From contig JAKJXP020000057.1 in NCBI GenBank assembly GCA_022225965.2, positions 62,001 through 126,000 of the forward strand: a stretch of 64,000 nt of DNA, written 5' to 3'. Positions within the stretch are counted from its first letter, which is position 1. Every line of letters begins with the position of its first letter. The position numbers and the translations under genes are program-made. This stretch comes from Diatrype stigma (lineage: Eukaryota; Ascomycota; Sordariomycetes; Xylariales; Diatrypaceae). Shown piece by piece: positions 32,382 to 43,507 of the stretch. Under the pieces are notes generated by a model. It did not search any database and was not told where the DNA came from. It saw only the letters and a list, made by a program, of their open reading frames with translations.

Positions 32382-33103
32382 GGTGTTGGTGGTTGGCGCC
32401 TTGCGCTCGTTGATGATGGTGGGAACCGGCTGCCGGGGTCTCTCGCGTAGGGTGTAGGTAATATTACAGAAGGCGGTGATGCTGAGATAAAGAGAGGAGG
32501 GAGATTCCTGTCGTGCCTCCTGCGGGCTATTTATATCATTCGTCTTGCCAACAGAAGATTGATCTCACATACTTGATGTCCTCAAGTGAATCTGAAGATA
32601 GGGGTTACACTGTGATTCACTCGTCCATCATTATCGGATAAGGCATGGGACACACATGATTTTTGAGAATGGGCCTGTCCAGCTTGATATTGTGTTATTC
32701 ACTGATACTCATCCGATGTATGACCAACATTCTTCAAGGTCTAACTTAGGCGCGTTGTACAATGACCAAGTTCGAGGACTAGCCCTTGCTAATATACGCT
32801 TGTAGTCAAACCTCCAATATCAACGCTAAACTACGTATCTTCGGATATTCTTCCCCTCTCACTATTACCAGGCTGACAGCACAGGGATCGAGCACGTGGA
32901 AGGGTAGGCGATCATTCATAAGCACCGGCACGCTCCCTCGCTCTATCGAGGCATTCGTGGAACCGTCTGCAGGTATACGAAGTAACCCAGAGTTAGCAGA
33001 ATGCGAGAAGTCAGAGGCTTGCCGCCGCAACCCCCTAACACCACAACCCCAGCGAGAAGGGGGAGAGAGGGGAGCAACTGCATAACACCACATGGATGCT
33101 CAC
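32382..33103. other. Intergenic, no gene recognised
   Basis: The plus frame 32786-33085 lacks motifs and is opposed by an equally long minus frame. Confidence 0.4.
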
Positions 33104-34531
33104 TTACCTAATGTTCTCATCATGCTCCTCGTCCTCTTGAATTTCGGACAATGCGAGCCTCAAGTCCTTGGCTTGCAACGCAGCCTCGTCCCCAGGCCAC
33201 CAGATGCGCCCGCGAACGTGCGAGTTGCGGTTCTCGACCCCGGGCTCAGCGGCACCGCTCTCGCCATTCCCGTTCCCCGGCTCTGGGTTCCGGTTCCGGT
33301 TCCGGTCGTGGTTTGCATCATCATCAACAACGTCATTAGTATTAGCAGCATGATCCGTGTATATAACGGCAGAGGTACCGGCACAGGCACCGGCACCGTT
33401 TCGCGGGTCTGTTCCTCCCCCCACGGGGCCAAAGTAGACCGTCCTCCTGTACAGCAATTCCGCCTCCGACAGCGGGAACGTCGCCGGACGCTGCTTCTGC
33501 TTCTCCTGCTGCCGCAGAAGCCAATGCCGGTGCCGAGCCATCCGGACGCGCCGTCGCTGTTCCCCGACCGACAATGCTAGCGAATATACCGCCTTCTTCA
33601 CCTTACTATGAGCGGCGGTCATAGCCCCATTCTTAGCTGCGGTTCGGTCCGCTAGCCGCCGCTGACGTGCGCCTGCGCGGCGGCCGCGGATCCTGTCTTC
33701 GATCGGGGTCCGGTCATCATCGGGATTGGGATCGGAGCTCCGGCCACGATCACCGGTGGGGCGCAACGTTTGGATAACGTGGCTGCTGTTGTTTCCACTA
33801 TCGCTGCCACGGCGGCGGTGGTAGTGCTGTTGGTTGCTGTAGTGGTGGCGACGATGGCGGTGATGGCGGTGATGTCGATGGTGGGATCTTGCTAGGATAT
33901 TGTTACCATCATCCCTGTTACTACCCCTATAATCCAGATGGCTGCTGATAGCGGTGTAACGAGACTGGTGGTGGTGGTGTTTAACATCGTGGGAGGGTCG
34001 GATCATGCTAGGTGACGACTTGAGCCTCGTCTGCTCCTCGCGCCGCCTAGCGTCGAAGTACTCGCGCTGCAGGATGCCGCTTCGCAGCTTCTCGTCGAAA
34101 TCCCGGGCCTTGGCCTCATGGCGCGCCTTCGACCTGCGCAGGAGAAGCCAGAGGAGGAATGCCAGGAAGCCGATGCCGCAGGTGGCGGCGACGGTTATGG
34201 CGGCTATAGTACTGTAGGGGAGGAGGGGGCTGGCTTGGACTGGGACAGGTGAGCTCGCCACCGCCGCCGTCGCCGTCGGCGTCTTTATTGCCGTTGTTGC
34301 TTGGTGTCGTGGGTTGTTGGTGCGTTGTGCGGGAGGGGGAATAGGGGTAGTAGTCGTAATGTTCGTATAACAGTGGGTCGTGTTTCGGCGGGCTTCAAGA
34401 TGTTGGGAGGACTTGGCGAGTCCGTACTCGGCCAGCTGGGGAGATGATGCTGGGTAGGATTTACCACTCAGAAACATGGTGCATACAGTGAATGTGAAAA
34501 GTAGTTGCGAGGTGCTGAGGAAGTGTATCAT
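33104..34531 (-). CDS. Single-pass membrane protein with His/Arg-rich cytosolic region
   Basis: Intronless frame of 475 aa. Residues 1-25 form a signal peptide or signal anchor (FLSTSQLLFTFTVCTMFLSG). A Thr/Pro-rich ectodomain of about 80 residues follows (TNITTTTPIPPP), then one transmembrane helix (IAAITVAATCGIGFLAFLLW, about 110-132) and LLLRRSKARHEAK as the stop-transfer sequence. The cytosolic part has a His/Arg cluster (HHRHHRHHRHRRHH, about residues 217-230), an Arg-rich block and an acidic C-terminus. The topology resembles fungal wall-stress-sensor-like proteins, but no conserved WSC or other domain is seen. Function is unknown. Confidence 0.65.
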   Translation of the reverse strand: MIHFLSTSQLLFTFTVCTMFLSGKSYPASSPQLAEYGLAKSSQHLEARRNTTHCYTNITTTTPIPPPAQRTNNPRHQATTAIKTPTATAAVASSPVPVQASPLLPYSTIAAITVAATCGIGFLAFLLWLLLRRSKARHEAKARDFDEKLRSGILQREYFDARRREEQTRLKSSPSMIRPSHDVKHHHHQSRYTAISSHLDYRGSNRDDGNNILARSHHRHHRHHRHRRHHYSNQQHYHRRRGSDSGNNSSHVIQTLRPTGDRGRSSDPNPDDDRTPIEDRIRGRRAGARQRRLADRTAAKNGAMTAAHSKVKKAVYSLALSVGEQRRRVRMARHRHWLLRQQEKQKQRPATFPLSEAELLYRRTVYFGPVGGGTDPRNGAGACAGTSAVIYTDHAANTNDVVDDDANHDRNRNRNPEPGNGNGESGAAEPGVENRNSHVRGRIWWPGDEAALQAKDLRLALSEIQEDEEHDENIR

Positions 34532-35572
34532 CAGTCGAGTATGCTGTATCCGTTACGCCCAGTCTCTCTACAGTAAGGGGTAGCTAGGTCTATCTACGTT
34601 CGGTGGAGATATTAGCCTGCTTGACAATTGGGAGAACTGGATTAAGAGGGGGAGATAGGGTGGAGTGGGGGGGGGCGTCTGAAGAACGAAAGCCCCTTTC
34701 ATAACGTAGATACCTATTCATACGTATAGCAGCCGTTGAGGACTTATACTATCGTCGAAACGTCCCACGGCGGAGATCAAATCGAAGCAAAAGTCGAAGG
34801 TTTTTCGCCTTTCATCTCGGTAGTGAGGAGTTCTACTGGATCTCTCGCTCTTCTCGATGGGAAATGATGAAGCCAGCCGCCGCACTAACAAGAAACTATC
34901 ACAGCTGTCCAAAGCATGGGAGCGGTGAAGGGGCTGTCTCGTGTTCCGGATTCTTTCTTTGTCTTTGTCCTTCATGCCTGATTTAGGTGGCGAGAGTAAA
35001 CCCCTGACTCGCCAACCAACCCCCCTTTCCATGACCACGCCGTAGGATGGGGGCCATTCTATCATCACAACAATTCATTAAGTAAACAGTGTCTATCACT
35101 CTGAGCAACTGATGATAGTAGTTCCTTCTGTCTGCTTGAACTCATGGTCCCATAGTCTTTATATACCTTCGCCGTGTTGGCCCCCACACTATAAAAACAG
35201 ATGAAAGTAGATAGAGAGAACCATCAGGGCAAGCTTGACATGTCGACTCTGATAGTTCACTTCATTCACTCGCCTTACACAGTTCGCATTTGATAAAGGA
35301 GCCGCCAAGGGACCAGTTCCCCGGGATGGATGAAAATACGTATATTCTTTTGTTTTGTTCCAATCCAGATCCATAAAAGCTAGCAACCTAATCCTGCCGA
35401 AATACATGATCATATCTCATCTCAGTGGAATTCGCAGTAAAAGCAACTTACTGACTCGCCCCGCCCAAGTGTCATAACACCACAACCGCACCCGTGCATA
35501 CCTATGCACGTACATACATGTTTTATGTTTGTTGCACTCTTTCCCACACCCCAATCAACCCGGTAATCCCCA
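34532..35572. other. Intergenic, no gene recognised
   Basis: Short frames on the minus strand (34718-35068, 35189-35413) show no family motif. A G run occurs near 34668. Confidence 0.45.
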
Positions 35573-37261
35573 TCAGCCCAACCTAAAGATCCACGCATCG
35601 CCTAGCCGGGTATTGCTCTCGCTCAGCCCGCCAAACACCACCACGCCGCCCTCCTCGAGGTCGCCCAGCGGCGCACTCGCCAGCCAGCCGCGGGGTCCCG
35701 GGCCGCGGGCATCGAGGGGATCCTCGTCATCGTAAGGGCCCGCCTCGACGCGGGTCCAGCGGCCTTCGCCCGTAGGACGGCCGACGGCCTGCCACACGGC
35801 GCCTGTGAAGCTGGCAGCCGTGCCACCGAGCGGTGGCACCTGGAACGCCCAGATGTCGTCCCAGAACTGGCCTGCGCCATTGTGGCCCGTGCCCGCGGCG
35901 TTCGGCGCCCGCTCGCCCAGCATCAGCACCAGGTACTCGCGGCCCTGGGCGCCGAGCACGAGCTCCAGGCTCGCGACGCTGCGGTTCCCGGGCCACGGGT
36001 GGTCCGAGTCTCCCGTGGGCGCCAGCTTTCCCGTCTCGCTCTCCTCGGTCGCCTGCGCGGGCGCGGAAGCGGAGGTCGGCGTCGGCGGGACCAGGGTCTC
36101 CCAACCGCCGCGCGCGAAGATGCCGATCTCGCCCTTGCTGACGCGGTCATCGAACTCGTCGAGGCTCAGGTTCAGGACGTCCAACTGGCCGCCGAGCTCG
36201 GACTCGCCGTCAAAGCCGCCGAACCGGTAGAGCCGGCTCTTGGCGATGGCGAGGGCGGCGCCGCCGCGGGCGGGTCCGGGCGCCGAAGGCAGCTCCTTCC
36301 AGGTGCTGCTGCGCACGTCAAAGGCCCACACGTCTCCCGTGCGGCTGCCGTCCGCCAGGCACCCGCCGTGGATGATGAAGGTGCCGAACCCGGCGTCCTC
36401 CTCGTCGGTGGCGTTCGCCGCAACGCTGCCCGGTATCGGCCGTTGAGGGATGCCGACGTCGGCCGAGTCGCCCTCGGCCCACTGCTTCCAGCTCGCGCGG
36501 CGCTGCAGCGGCTTGATTTCGAAGTCACGCGGCTTGTCGGTCGCCACGGCCGCGAAATAGCTGCGCGCCGGAGGGATGGGGCTGGTGCGGTACGGGTCCA
36601 AGTACGTCCACGTGCTCGTCTTGGTCTCGAAGATCCAGACGCGGCCCCGCTCGTCGAGCGTGCTGGACCCCTCGGTGGAGCTGCGCCCCCCGAACAGGAA
36701 GATGCGGGTGCCGATGACGGCGGTGGCGTGGCCGATGCGCGCGCAGGGGACTTGGGGCGTGGCGTTCTCCTTGCCCTTGTCGGGTCGAGGGGTGGAAGGG
36801 TAGGACGAGGGCTCAGGCTCGTCGGAAGAGGCGAGCGAGACGTCGGTGAGCGGGTCTCGGAGCTCGGCGGCCGTCTCGTCCTCTTCGGAAATGGAGGCGG
36901 AATTGAACTGAGTCTTCGGCGACGGTTTGGGCTTCACGGAGTAATAATCTGCCGGGGCGCTATTAGCGGGTAAGACGAGGACGTGCATGTCGTTGTCCAC
37001 GGGCTTGCGCGGCTCGACCTCCCCGCCGAAAACATAGGCCCGCCCCTCGACGACGTTGAGCGAATGGGAAGACCGAGGCAGGGACGGAATGTCAATGTGC
37101 TGCCAGGTGCCTTTCATCGTGTTGGGGCCTCCCTTCTTGTGGGAATAGCGTGGCATTGACGGCATGTTTACATGAGGCATGTGTGGCATGTGTGGTAGAT
37201 TCTGTGCAAACGAGTTTCCGAGATCCGTCGTCCGGCGTTTGAGCTTAGCAAACGACTCCAT
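35573..37261 (-). CDS. Kelch-repeat protein
   Basis: Intronless. The ATG at 37261 (context AAAAGATGGAG) is preferred to the one at 37336, which adds a cysteine-rich stretch unlike the rest; this gives 562 aa. The basic N-terminus has an MPHMPHMPHVNMPSMP repeat. Kelch units follow: SLPRSSHSLNVVEGRAYVFGG, CARIGHATAVIGTRIFLFGG, FIIHGGCLADGSRTGDVWAF, ARGGAALAIAKSRLYRFGG, LVLMLGERAP...WDDIWAFQVP, and the final VVVFGGLSESNTRLGDAWIF. Each has the double-Gly strand followed by D-x-W-x-F, so the protein should fold as a single six-bladed beta-propeller with an acidic linker after the first blade. Kelch propellers are protein-interaction platforms; the partner is unknown. Confidence 0.85.
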   Translation of the reverse strand: MESFAKLKRRTTDLGNSFAQNLPHMPHMPHVNMPSMPRYSHKKGGPNTMKGTWQHIDIPSLPRSSHSLNVVEGRAYVFGGEVEPRKPVDNDMHVLVLPANSAPADYYSVKPKPSPKTQFNSASISEEDETAAELRDPLTDVSLASSDEPEPSSYPSTPRPDKGKENATPQVPCARIGHATAVIGTRIFLFGGRSSTEGSSTLDERGRVWIFETKTSTWTYLDPYRTSPIPPARSYFAAVATDKPRDFEIKPLQRRASWKQWAEGDSADVGIPQRPIPGSVAANATDEEDAGFGTFIIHGGCLADGSRTGDVWAFDVRSSTWKELPSAPGPARGGAALAIAKSRLYRFGGFDGESELGGQLDVLNLSLDEFDDRVSKGEIGIFARGGWETLVPPTPTSASAPAQATEESETGKLAPTGDSDHPWPGNRSVASLELVLGAQGREYLVLMLGERAPNAAGTGHNGAGQFWDDIWAFQVPPLGGTAASFTGAVWQAVGRPTGEGRWTRVEAGPYDDEDPLDARGPGPRGWLASAPLGDLEEGGVVVFGGLSESNTRLGDAWIFRLG

Positions 37262-39172
37262 CTTTTGTAAGTTCGCTCTTTCAAAGAGATCAGAGGGTGA
37301 CGACAAGAGGCACAAAGAACATGCAACCAGTATCAAATAATATGATCAAATAATATGAGCAGGAGTAAACGGGATGTGAACCAGAACAGACAGCTCAGTT
37401 TTGGTTGTGCAGATGTAGATGCAAATGTAGATGTAGATGTAAGGAAGTAAAGAGCTTCCTAGCTGCCTAGGTACGTAAGTATGTAGGTGATTACCTAGTC
37501 GGTTGTTCCTGACTTGCACCTGGTTCCTTCAGTCCCAGGCTGATCTGTCTTACAATGTGACGTAAGATTGAGGGGGGCTGTACATAATCCCTGGAGCTGC
37601 TTCTTTGCGTTACATTCATCCATGTTCATCCATGGATGTCACAAACAACTGGAGCTAGGAGCTATAAGGCAAGTACGAATAGTGCTAAACGTGCTAAACA
37701 TGCTACATACTTCGTAGTAAACGTGCCGATACACAAGGAATAAAGGAATCCGCAAAAGGCCAGATGTTGGTTGTTGGTATCCGATAATCCACGGGCACCA
37801 ATTCGCCCTTTTTGGTTTCACATGCTCGTATTCAGGTGAGCCCCAGGAGACTATACCCAGAAGCCGGTGCTGCCTTGTCCCTTATTGCACTGCTGCATCA
37901 TCGCTGCCATCGTAGCTCCAGGGTCTAGACTAACTTATAAGTAGACCGTCTCTCCATGTGGGCTGTTTTTAAGTGGGATGATGCTAAGCACCTAATATAT
38001 TCTAGCGGGGTCAACGTCGTCAGAGGCTCCAGCTACGCTTCCGAGGTTCCAAATATAGTGATAGTGAACAGTGAATATATCACAGCCCATATTGCAGTTA
38101 ACTTCATACTTAGCTCTGGAGCTATACAATAAGCTCCAGCTCTGCGCTTTGTTGCGCCAAATAGGATATGCTTTTGCATTGCTCCCAATTCCCGATATAA
38201 CATATTTATAAGGGTGGAGCTTAGTAGGACTATACACTCTACCGGTAGTTCCGAAGCTGCCATAGTAAGATTATGTAGAAGAGAGATGATAAGACATCAT
38301 ACAAGTGATAATATATGACTATGTAGCTAGAAACCCGCCTGGTTGTAGATCCAAGGGGCCTTTCTCCTCCACAAACCTAAAGACATACTGGCAGCTTCGG
38401 TAGTCGATAGCACTCTGGCTTCCTGGCGGTTTGAAGCATCAGACTGTAGCCCTCTCCAACACATAGCTCACGGTAGGTATATCTAATTACCTGCTTGATC
38501 TCTAATGGGGGAGACAAAGGATAATTTATGCTTGACATTAAGTGCCCAACCTCTATCAACTGCAGCTATATAGTCTTGCCCCGGTATGTAGCAGAGGGAG
38601 ACAGATTATGAGGAAAATGGCGATAGAGAAGGATATTTGCAGACTAATGGGAAATGATGGAGAAGGGCAGGTATCAAATGGAAAAGTTTCGGATCTCGCC
38701 AATGTTTCTATCCCGTTTTACAGTAATGAGTATCAAGTAGTTGCTGAAGTATATCTCATACTCGTTCCTAAATACGTGCCCTCAGGATCTTGCACCACGT
38801 ACTGATGCTCACTTACGCAATCGAGGAGCTGTAATGAGATATCGTATAGCCACCCGCCGCCACTATCAAAAAAGGCCAGACGGTGTCCTCCCCACCGTAT
38901 ATGGGTAGGTACGGATCTGGATATCCCGGACCACGGACGAGCGAGAAAACACCTGGCTGGTGTGAACAGACCGATGAGATGGCACGACATTCGAATCTCT
39001 GGAAGGGTCAATCGATCAACAACAATTGCAGAGTGTATGTACAATGGGGCTTCCCCAGCAGGCTAGCTACCTAGCTTTCAGTCGACGTCCCCCTTTCTTC
39101 TTCTCCTTAGTCTTCTTCTCGTTTGATGCTTTCGAGGCTCACTCCGTCGTCTTGCCGTGTTCTGTCACTACC
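37262..39172. other. Intergenic, no gene recognised
   Basis: Contains simple-sequence patches (GTAGATGTAGATG near 37420-37440, CTAGGTA-type motifs near 37465-37500). Frames such as minus 37992-38263 and plus 38542-38805 have no support. Confidence 0.45.
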
Positions 39173-40374
39173 TCACAAATCCGCCCTCGTCTTCTCGATA
39201 CCCCACGGCTCATCCTTCAGGTTCGTTTGCCCCGCGCTATTCTCGCAGGTCTGGCGACCGCTCAGGGGGCCGGGGGCGGGCACGTTCTTGGCAGCAGCAC
39301 CGCCACCACTGGTAGCGGCCGTCTTCAGGGCGGTCAGCAGCTGCTTGGTGGTCTCGGGCGTCAGATCCTCGTAGTAGTCGTCGTTGATCTGGATCATGGG
39401 CGCGTTGACGCAGGCGCCCAGGCACTCGACCTCGATGAAGGTGAACAGGCCGTCAGCCGTCGTCTCGCCCTGCTTGATGCCCAGCTGCTCCTTGACCGCG
39501 CTGACGATCTTGTCGCTGCCACAGCCGCCTAGCTGGCAGGGTGTCTTTTGTGTTGGAACGGATATGTTAGCACTCCATTTCTTCCTTCTCCTGACGATAG
39601 TAAAACGCTTGCTTGCGATCTGCTCCCAGCGAACGGAGATCGCAACCACCTCATCTCGCTAGTGCGATATACCCCCAATTCTAGAGAGGGGAAATAGCAC
39701 GTATATGTGTATATATATGCGCATGTATATATAGGACCGGGCATGTCGGCATGGAACCAGCACAGGAAGAACATCACAGGAACTTACCGTTGTGCAGACC
39801 TGGACGTGGTACTTTCCGACGGGCGACCGGTTGTACATGGTGTAGAAAGAGGCGACCTCGTAGACGCGCGACGGGGGCATCTCGAGGAGGCGCGCGACCT
39901 CGTTCATGACGCTGATGGAGGTGAAGCCATGCTGGCGCTGGCCCAGGTCCAGCAGGGGCATCACGGCGGCCTTCTTGTATTGCGGCGGGTAGCGCTTGAG
40001 GATCTCGGCAATGACGGTCTCATTCTTGGGGCTGAACTTGAAGGGGATGTCGGGGTTGTTGTCGGGCGAGTTCCTGTGCTGTTGGTGTTGCGCAGGAAGG
40101 TTAGCCGGGGTGTGAACGTAACGGGCTTCACGAGGCAGAACAGAGGCAGACGACGAGTACGGCAGCGAGTATCGAGCGAGACACGAGCGCTGAATGAGAG
40201 GTAGGGCCAAGGGACATGCCGCTTTGAGGGTTACCAACATACCACGGCGAGAGCAGCACTCTCCCTGGGACTACCGGCCGTGAAGGCCCGGACTTGTGGA
40301 ATATGCCGCCGTGGAGCTCGGCATGCAGAGCGGGCGGCTGTTCTGGACAGTAGTGGGCTCAATTTCGACGCCAT
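39173..40374 (-). CDS. nuo-24: NADH:ubiquinone oxidoreductase 24 kDa subunit (complex I, NDUFV2 type), mitochondrial
   Basis: Exons 40374-40243, 40078-39788 and 39544-39173 join in frame to 264 aa, as in other filamentous fungi. The first about 40 residues are Arg/Ser/Ala-rich without acids, a mitochondrial presequence. The mature part starts [15 protein letters not shown] and continues [20 protein letters not shown] and [20 protein letters not shown]. The [2Fe-2S] (N1a) cysteines are all present: Cys139 and Cys144 (VCTTTPCQLGG, split by intron 2) and Cys182 and Cys186 (ECLGACVN). The C-terminus [20 protein letters not shown] is characteristic of fungal orthologues. The subunit lies in the peripheral N-module of complex I next to the FMN subunit. 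Confidence 0.95.
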
Positions 40375-41231
40375 CGTGAAGGTGCTGGGAGACTGAATAG
40401 GGCAAAGGAAAGGACGGAAAGCTGCACAGATCGAGAGTTGGAGATACTTGGTTGATTTGAATACCTCAATTGATGCAGTGATGACTGTAGTTAATCAAAG
40501 CGATGTCATTGGCCCGAGAGCCCACAAAAAAGGTATCTTACTAACCACCAGTTCACAGCAGCCCTGGAGACATGCAGCCCAAATGCGCTGATGCGATAGT
40601 GGCCCACATCTTGACTCTAGGCTGTCACCTGTAGACTTCCTACGCTGTAGCGTATTAGTGGCAGTGTGGAACCCTGCTAACCAAGCAGCCAGGCAGGAGT
40701 TCTACATACATACAAGTACGTAGGTTATCACCTGCAGTTAGGAGACAGATTCACTGGCAAACAACAATCCTGATAAAACTCGAACGCCTATTACTACCTA
40801 CTTAAGCATGTACTCAGATACTGACAGGAAACAGGGAAGTTACCGTGTTATCCCAGCTCGGCCTCTCGACAAGTTCCGTGGGCTAGATATCGCAGCCAGG
40901 GTATATATCGACGCATTATTATCTACATACATATGTAGGATCCGAAGCCTACAGGAGTAAAAGGATCGTGTCATTCAAGCCTTTATATATAACCACTGAG
41001 GCACGCACCTCGCCAAATCCAGACAGTTTCCGAAGCAGCTACTATGGCCGGTGAAATATTAAACAAACGGAAAACATCTGCCATCCGCCATCAGGCCGCG
41101 ATATACTAATTTTCCAGCGCCGTCCCATTTGTTGTGCCGGAGCCCATCCGCTTAGGAAATCAAAGGAAAACACGTTCCCATCCTTACTACTCGAATCTCG
41201 GCCAGCAGCTAAAGACTGGGCTGAGCTGAGC
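40375..41231. other. Intergenic, no gene recognised
   Basis: Promoter side of the complex I gene and 3' side of the peroxiredoxin gene. No motif beyond short AT-rich runs. Confidence 0.45.
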
Positions 41232-42048
41232 TCATTCGTCTGCCTTCTCAGCTTCTTCGGCCTTCTTCTCCTCGTCCTTTTCCTCGGCAGCTTCACCGTT
41301 AGTGGCCTTCGCTTCTTCAGCCGCAGGCTCTTCTTCCTCCTTGGCCTTCCCATCGGCGGTCTCCTCGACTAGCTTCTTGACGGCCTCGACAGTAGCTGCA
41401 GGACCGCCGGGCTCGGCGATCAAGACCTTGCCAGCCTTGTCCACGGCGAACACGCCTCGAGTGGTGCCCTTGGGTGTTTTCTTAAGACCGATGGCTTGGA
41501 TCAACGTGGCGCCAGGGTCGCATAGCAAAGTGTAAGATAGGTTCTGCTTTTGCTTGAAGGTCGTGTTGGCTTTAGGAGAGTCCGTCGAAAGGCCGTAGAT
41601 GGCGAGACCACCAGCAGTTAGGGGCTCGTAGGCGTCTCGGAAGAGACAGGCTTGGTTCGTGCCTGTATATCAAGTTAGGCCTCCGTGACTAAACATGTCG
41701 CGTCTCACCCTCATCATAATGCTTACATCCAGGGGTAGAGGCTTTGGGATAAGTGAACAGAACAACACCAGACTTGCTCTCATCCACAAGAGCCTTCAGT
41801 GTTGTCTTGGTGCCATCGTTGGTCTCGACCTCGCCGCCGAAGCCATCGAGGGTGATAGTGTCACCGACAACGGGCTTGGCGGCAGGCTTGGATGAGCCAT
41901 TAGTCTTCTCGGTCTTCTCAGGTTCCGCAGGTTTCGCCTTCACGGCTTCCTTGACCTTCGTAGCCACCTTCGTAGCCTTGGTTGTCTTCTTACGCGCCGG
42001 TTCCGGCGGAGGCGCAGGTGCTTTGCGCTTCCGGAGTTCAGGGGCCAT
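41232..42048 (-). CDS. PrxQ/Bcp-type peroxiredoxin, probably nuclear (Dot5-like)
   Basis: Exons 42048-41727 and 41662-41232 join in frame to 250 aa over a 64-nt intron (GTAAGC...CAG). This splice restores STPGCTNQACLFRD, in which Cys108 is peroxidatic and Cys113 resolving, the four-residue spacing of atypical 2-Cys PrxQ enzymes. A later donor at 41708 would insert six residues between the two cysteines and is rejected. The enzyme reduces hydrogen peroxide and alkyl hydroperoxides with thioredoxin. Other family marks are VVLFTYPKAS, GLAIYGLSTDSPKAN, LLCDPGATLIQAIG and TTRGVFAVDKAG. The N-terminus is rich in Lys/Pro (RKRKAP... KKTTKATKVATKVK), a likely nuclear localisation signal, and the C-terminal 40 residues are Glu/Lys/Ala-rich. 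Localisation is inferred from these tails and from yeast Dot5. Confidence 0.9.
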
Positions 42049-43507
42049 GGCGAGGTTGCGGGATACGAATCAAGGCAATTTAAGAGGAAATCTACGGTTT
42101 CAAGATGCAGCGCGGAGTCGCTGGGAGTTGGCGACCGGTTTCGGGCAAAAATGAAGGCAGGCGATGTTGTTTTGGGGGAAGGGTTGATGGGGGAAGCGAT
42201 GGGGGAAGGTCGGCTTGAGGTCGACGAGGTTACAGGTAAACAGGAGGTTATCCTAGGAAGGGACCAATCACGCTAGACTATCACGACAGCCCTGCACCAC
42301 GGGGAACGGGGAAGCAGGGCAGGGATGGGGGTTCATTTTAATTATAAGAGGGTAGCACAGGACTGTCGCCCGTCGCCCTTCCATTGCAGGTATCAGTGCA
42401 GGTATATCCGACCCGATAAGGTGCGATCGATCCTTCTGGGCTATGGTTGCTGAGCAGCCTGGCAACGTTAACGTTTTTCTGGAGGTCCGGCATACGCGCT
42501 CGAGCCAATTTGCTCGAAAAGAGCGAAGAGGTTGGGCCACAGGCCAAGGGCCACGGCTCCTCTCCTGCTCGCGGGGATGTTGCCGTGCCTGCTTGCGCTT
42601 GTGCCTGGTCTGGTGGGTGGTTACAGATTGGGAGGGAAGAGCAGGATCTGAGTGGTCGGATTTTCTAGCGGCTTAATGAAAAAGCAATGGAAGCTGGGGG
42701 TGGAAGAGGTGGAAGCCTGGACCAGTGGAAGGCGTCGGGAAGAGGCAGGGATCGGTAGTAATGTTAGTCCGTTATCACGATAACTACTTCGTAAGTACGT
42801 ATCCAGACAGCCAAATACCTCGTACCTTTGAGGACCTCGCTCCAGCCCTACAGTGTTCTACACAGTCTGTCACTGTACATACGCGTAGCAGATCGTCACG
42901 GGCTGTAACGGGCCCGCTGGCCCGTCATAATCTTCCTCGAGCCTCGAGATCGTCGTCCTCGATATCCTCAATAACACACGTATGTGAATGTAAAAACGTC
43001 ATCTTGTTGGAACAGTCCGAAGTGTCGAACTACAGCAGCAACTCTCAATATCTCTGATCATAGCAGGCGTATACGGTTGAAGTCTATCCGGTTTGTACTG
43101 GTTTGAGCAATCATGATGGCCGGTTTCGCGAGTTATGGCTCATTATACGTGATGGGTTGTCATGTTTTCAAGTCGAATTAGTCCTTTGCTTCATAGACGA
43201 GATTGGTTATTACTATGTAAGCCAGCACTGCCATACGTGTATTTACGTGCTACCAGAAGAAGCCCATCGCCCCGTCTCATACATGGGCGTCTATCTGTCT
43301 ATGTACCTTCTTCCGTTGTGTGAATGTACAAACAGTTGCTCCCACCCGAGCGTGCCTGTTCGGTTCGAGGAGGTCATCAGACCATCACCGACCAAGCCCA
43401 GAGCCCATGCCCAGCATGCCCCCTATCCTAGGTAGCGTCACGACGTGGTGTCATGTACCTACATATAGACGACGTATGTCCGCCTGCCCGCCTCTGCTCT
43501 TTCCTGC
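42049..43507. other. Intergenic, no gene recognised
   Basis: Frames on both strands (42268-42547, 42443-42676, 42725-43057) overlap one another without motifs. Confidence 0.45.

Noticed and set aside
37261..37336. Upstream ATG for the kelch protein
   Set aside because: It would add 25 residues rich in Cys and Leu before a well-placed ATG in good context. The added part has no family support and a weak signal-peptide look inconsistent with a cytosolic propeller.
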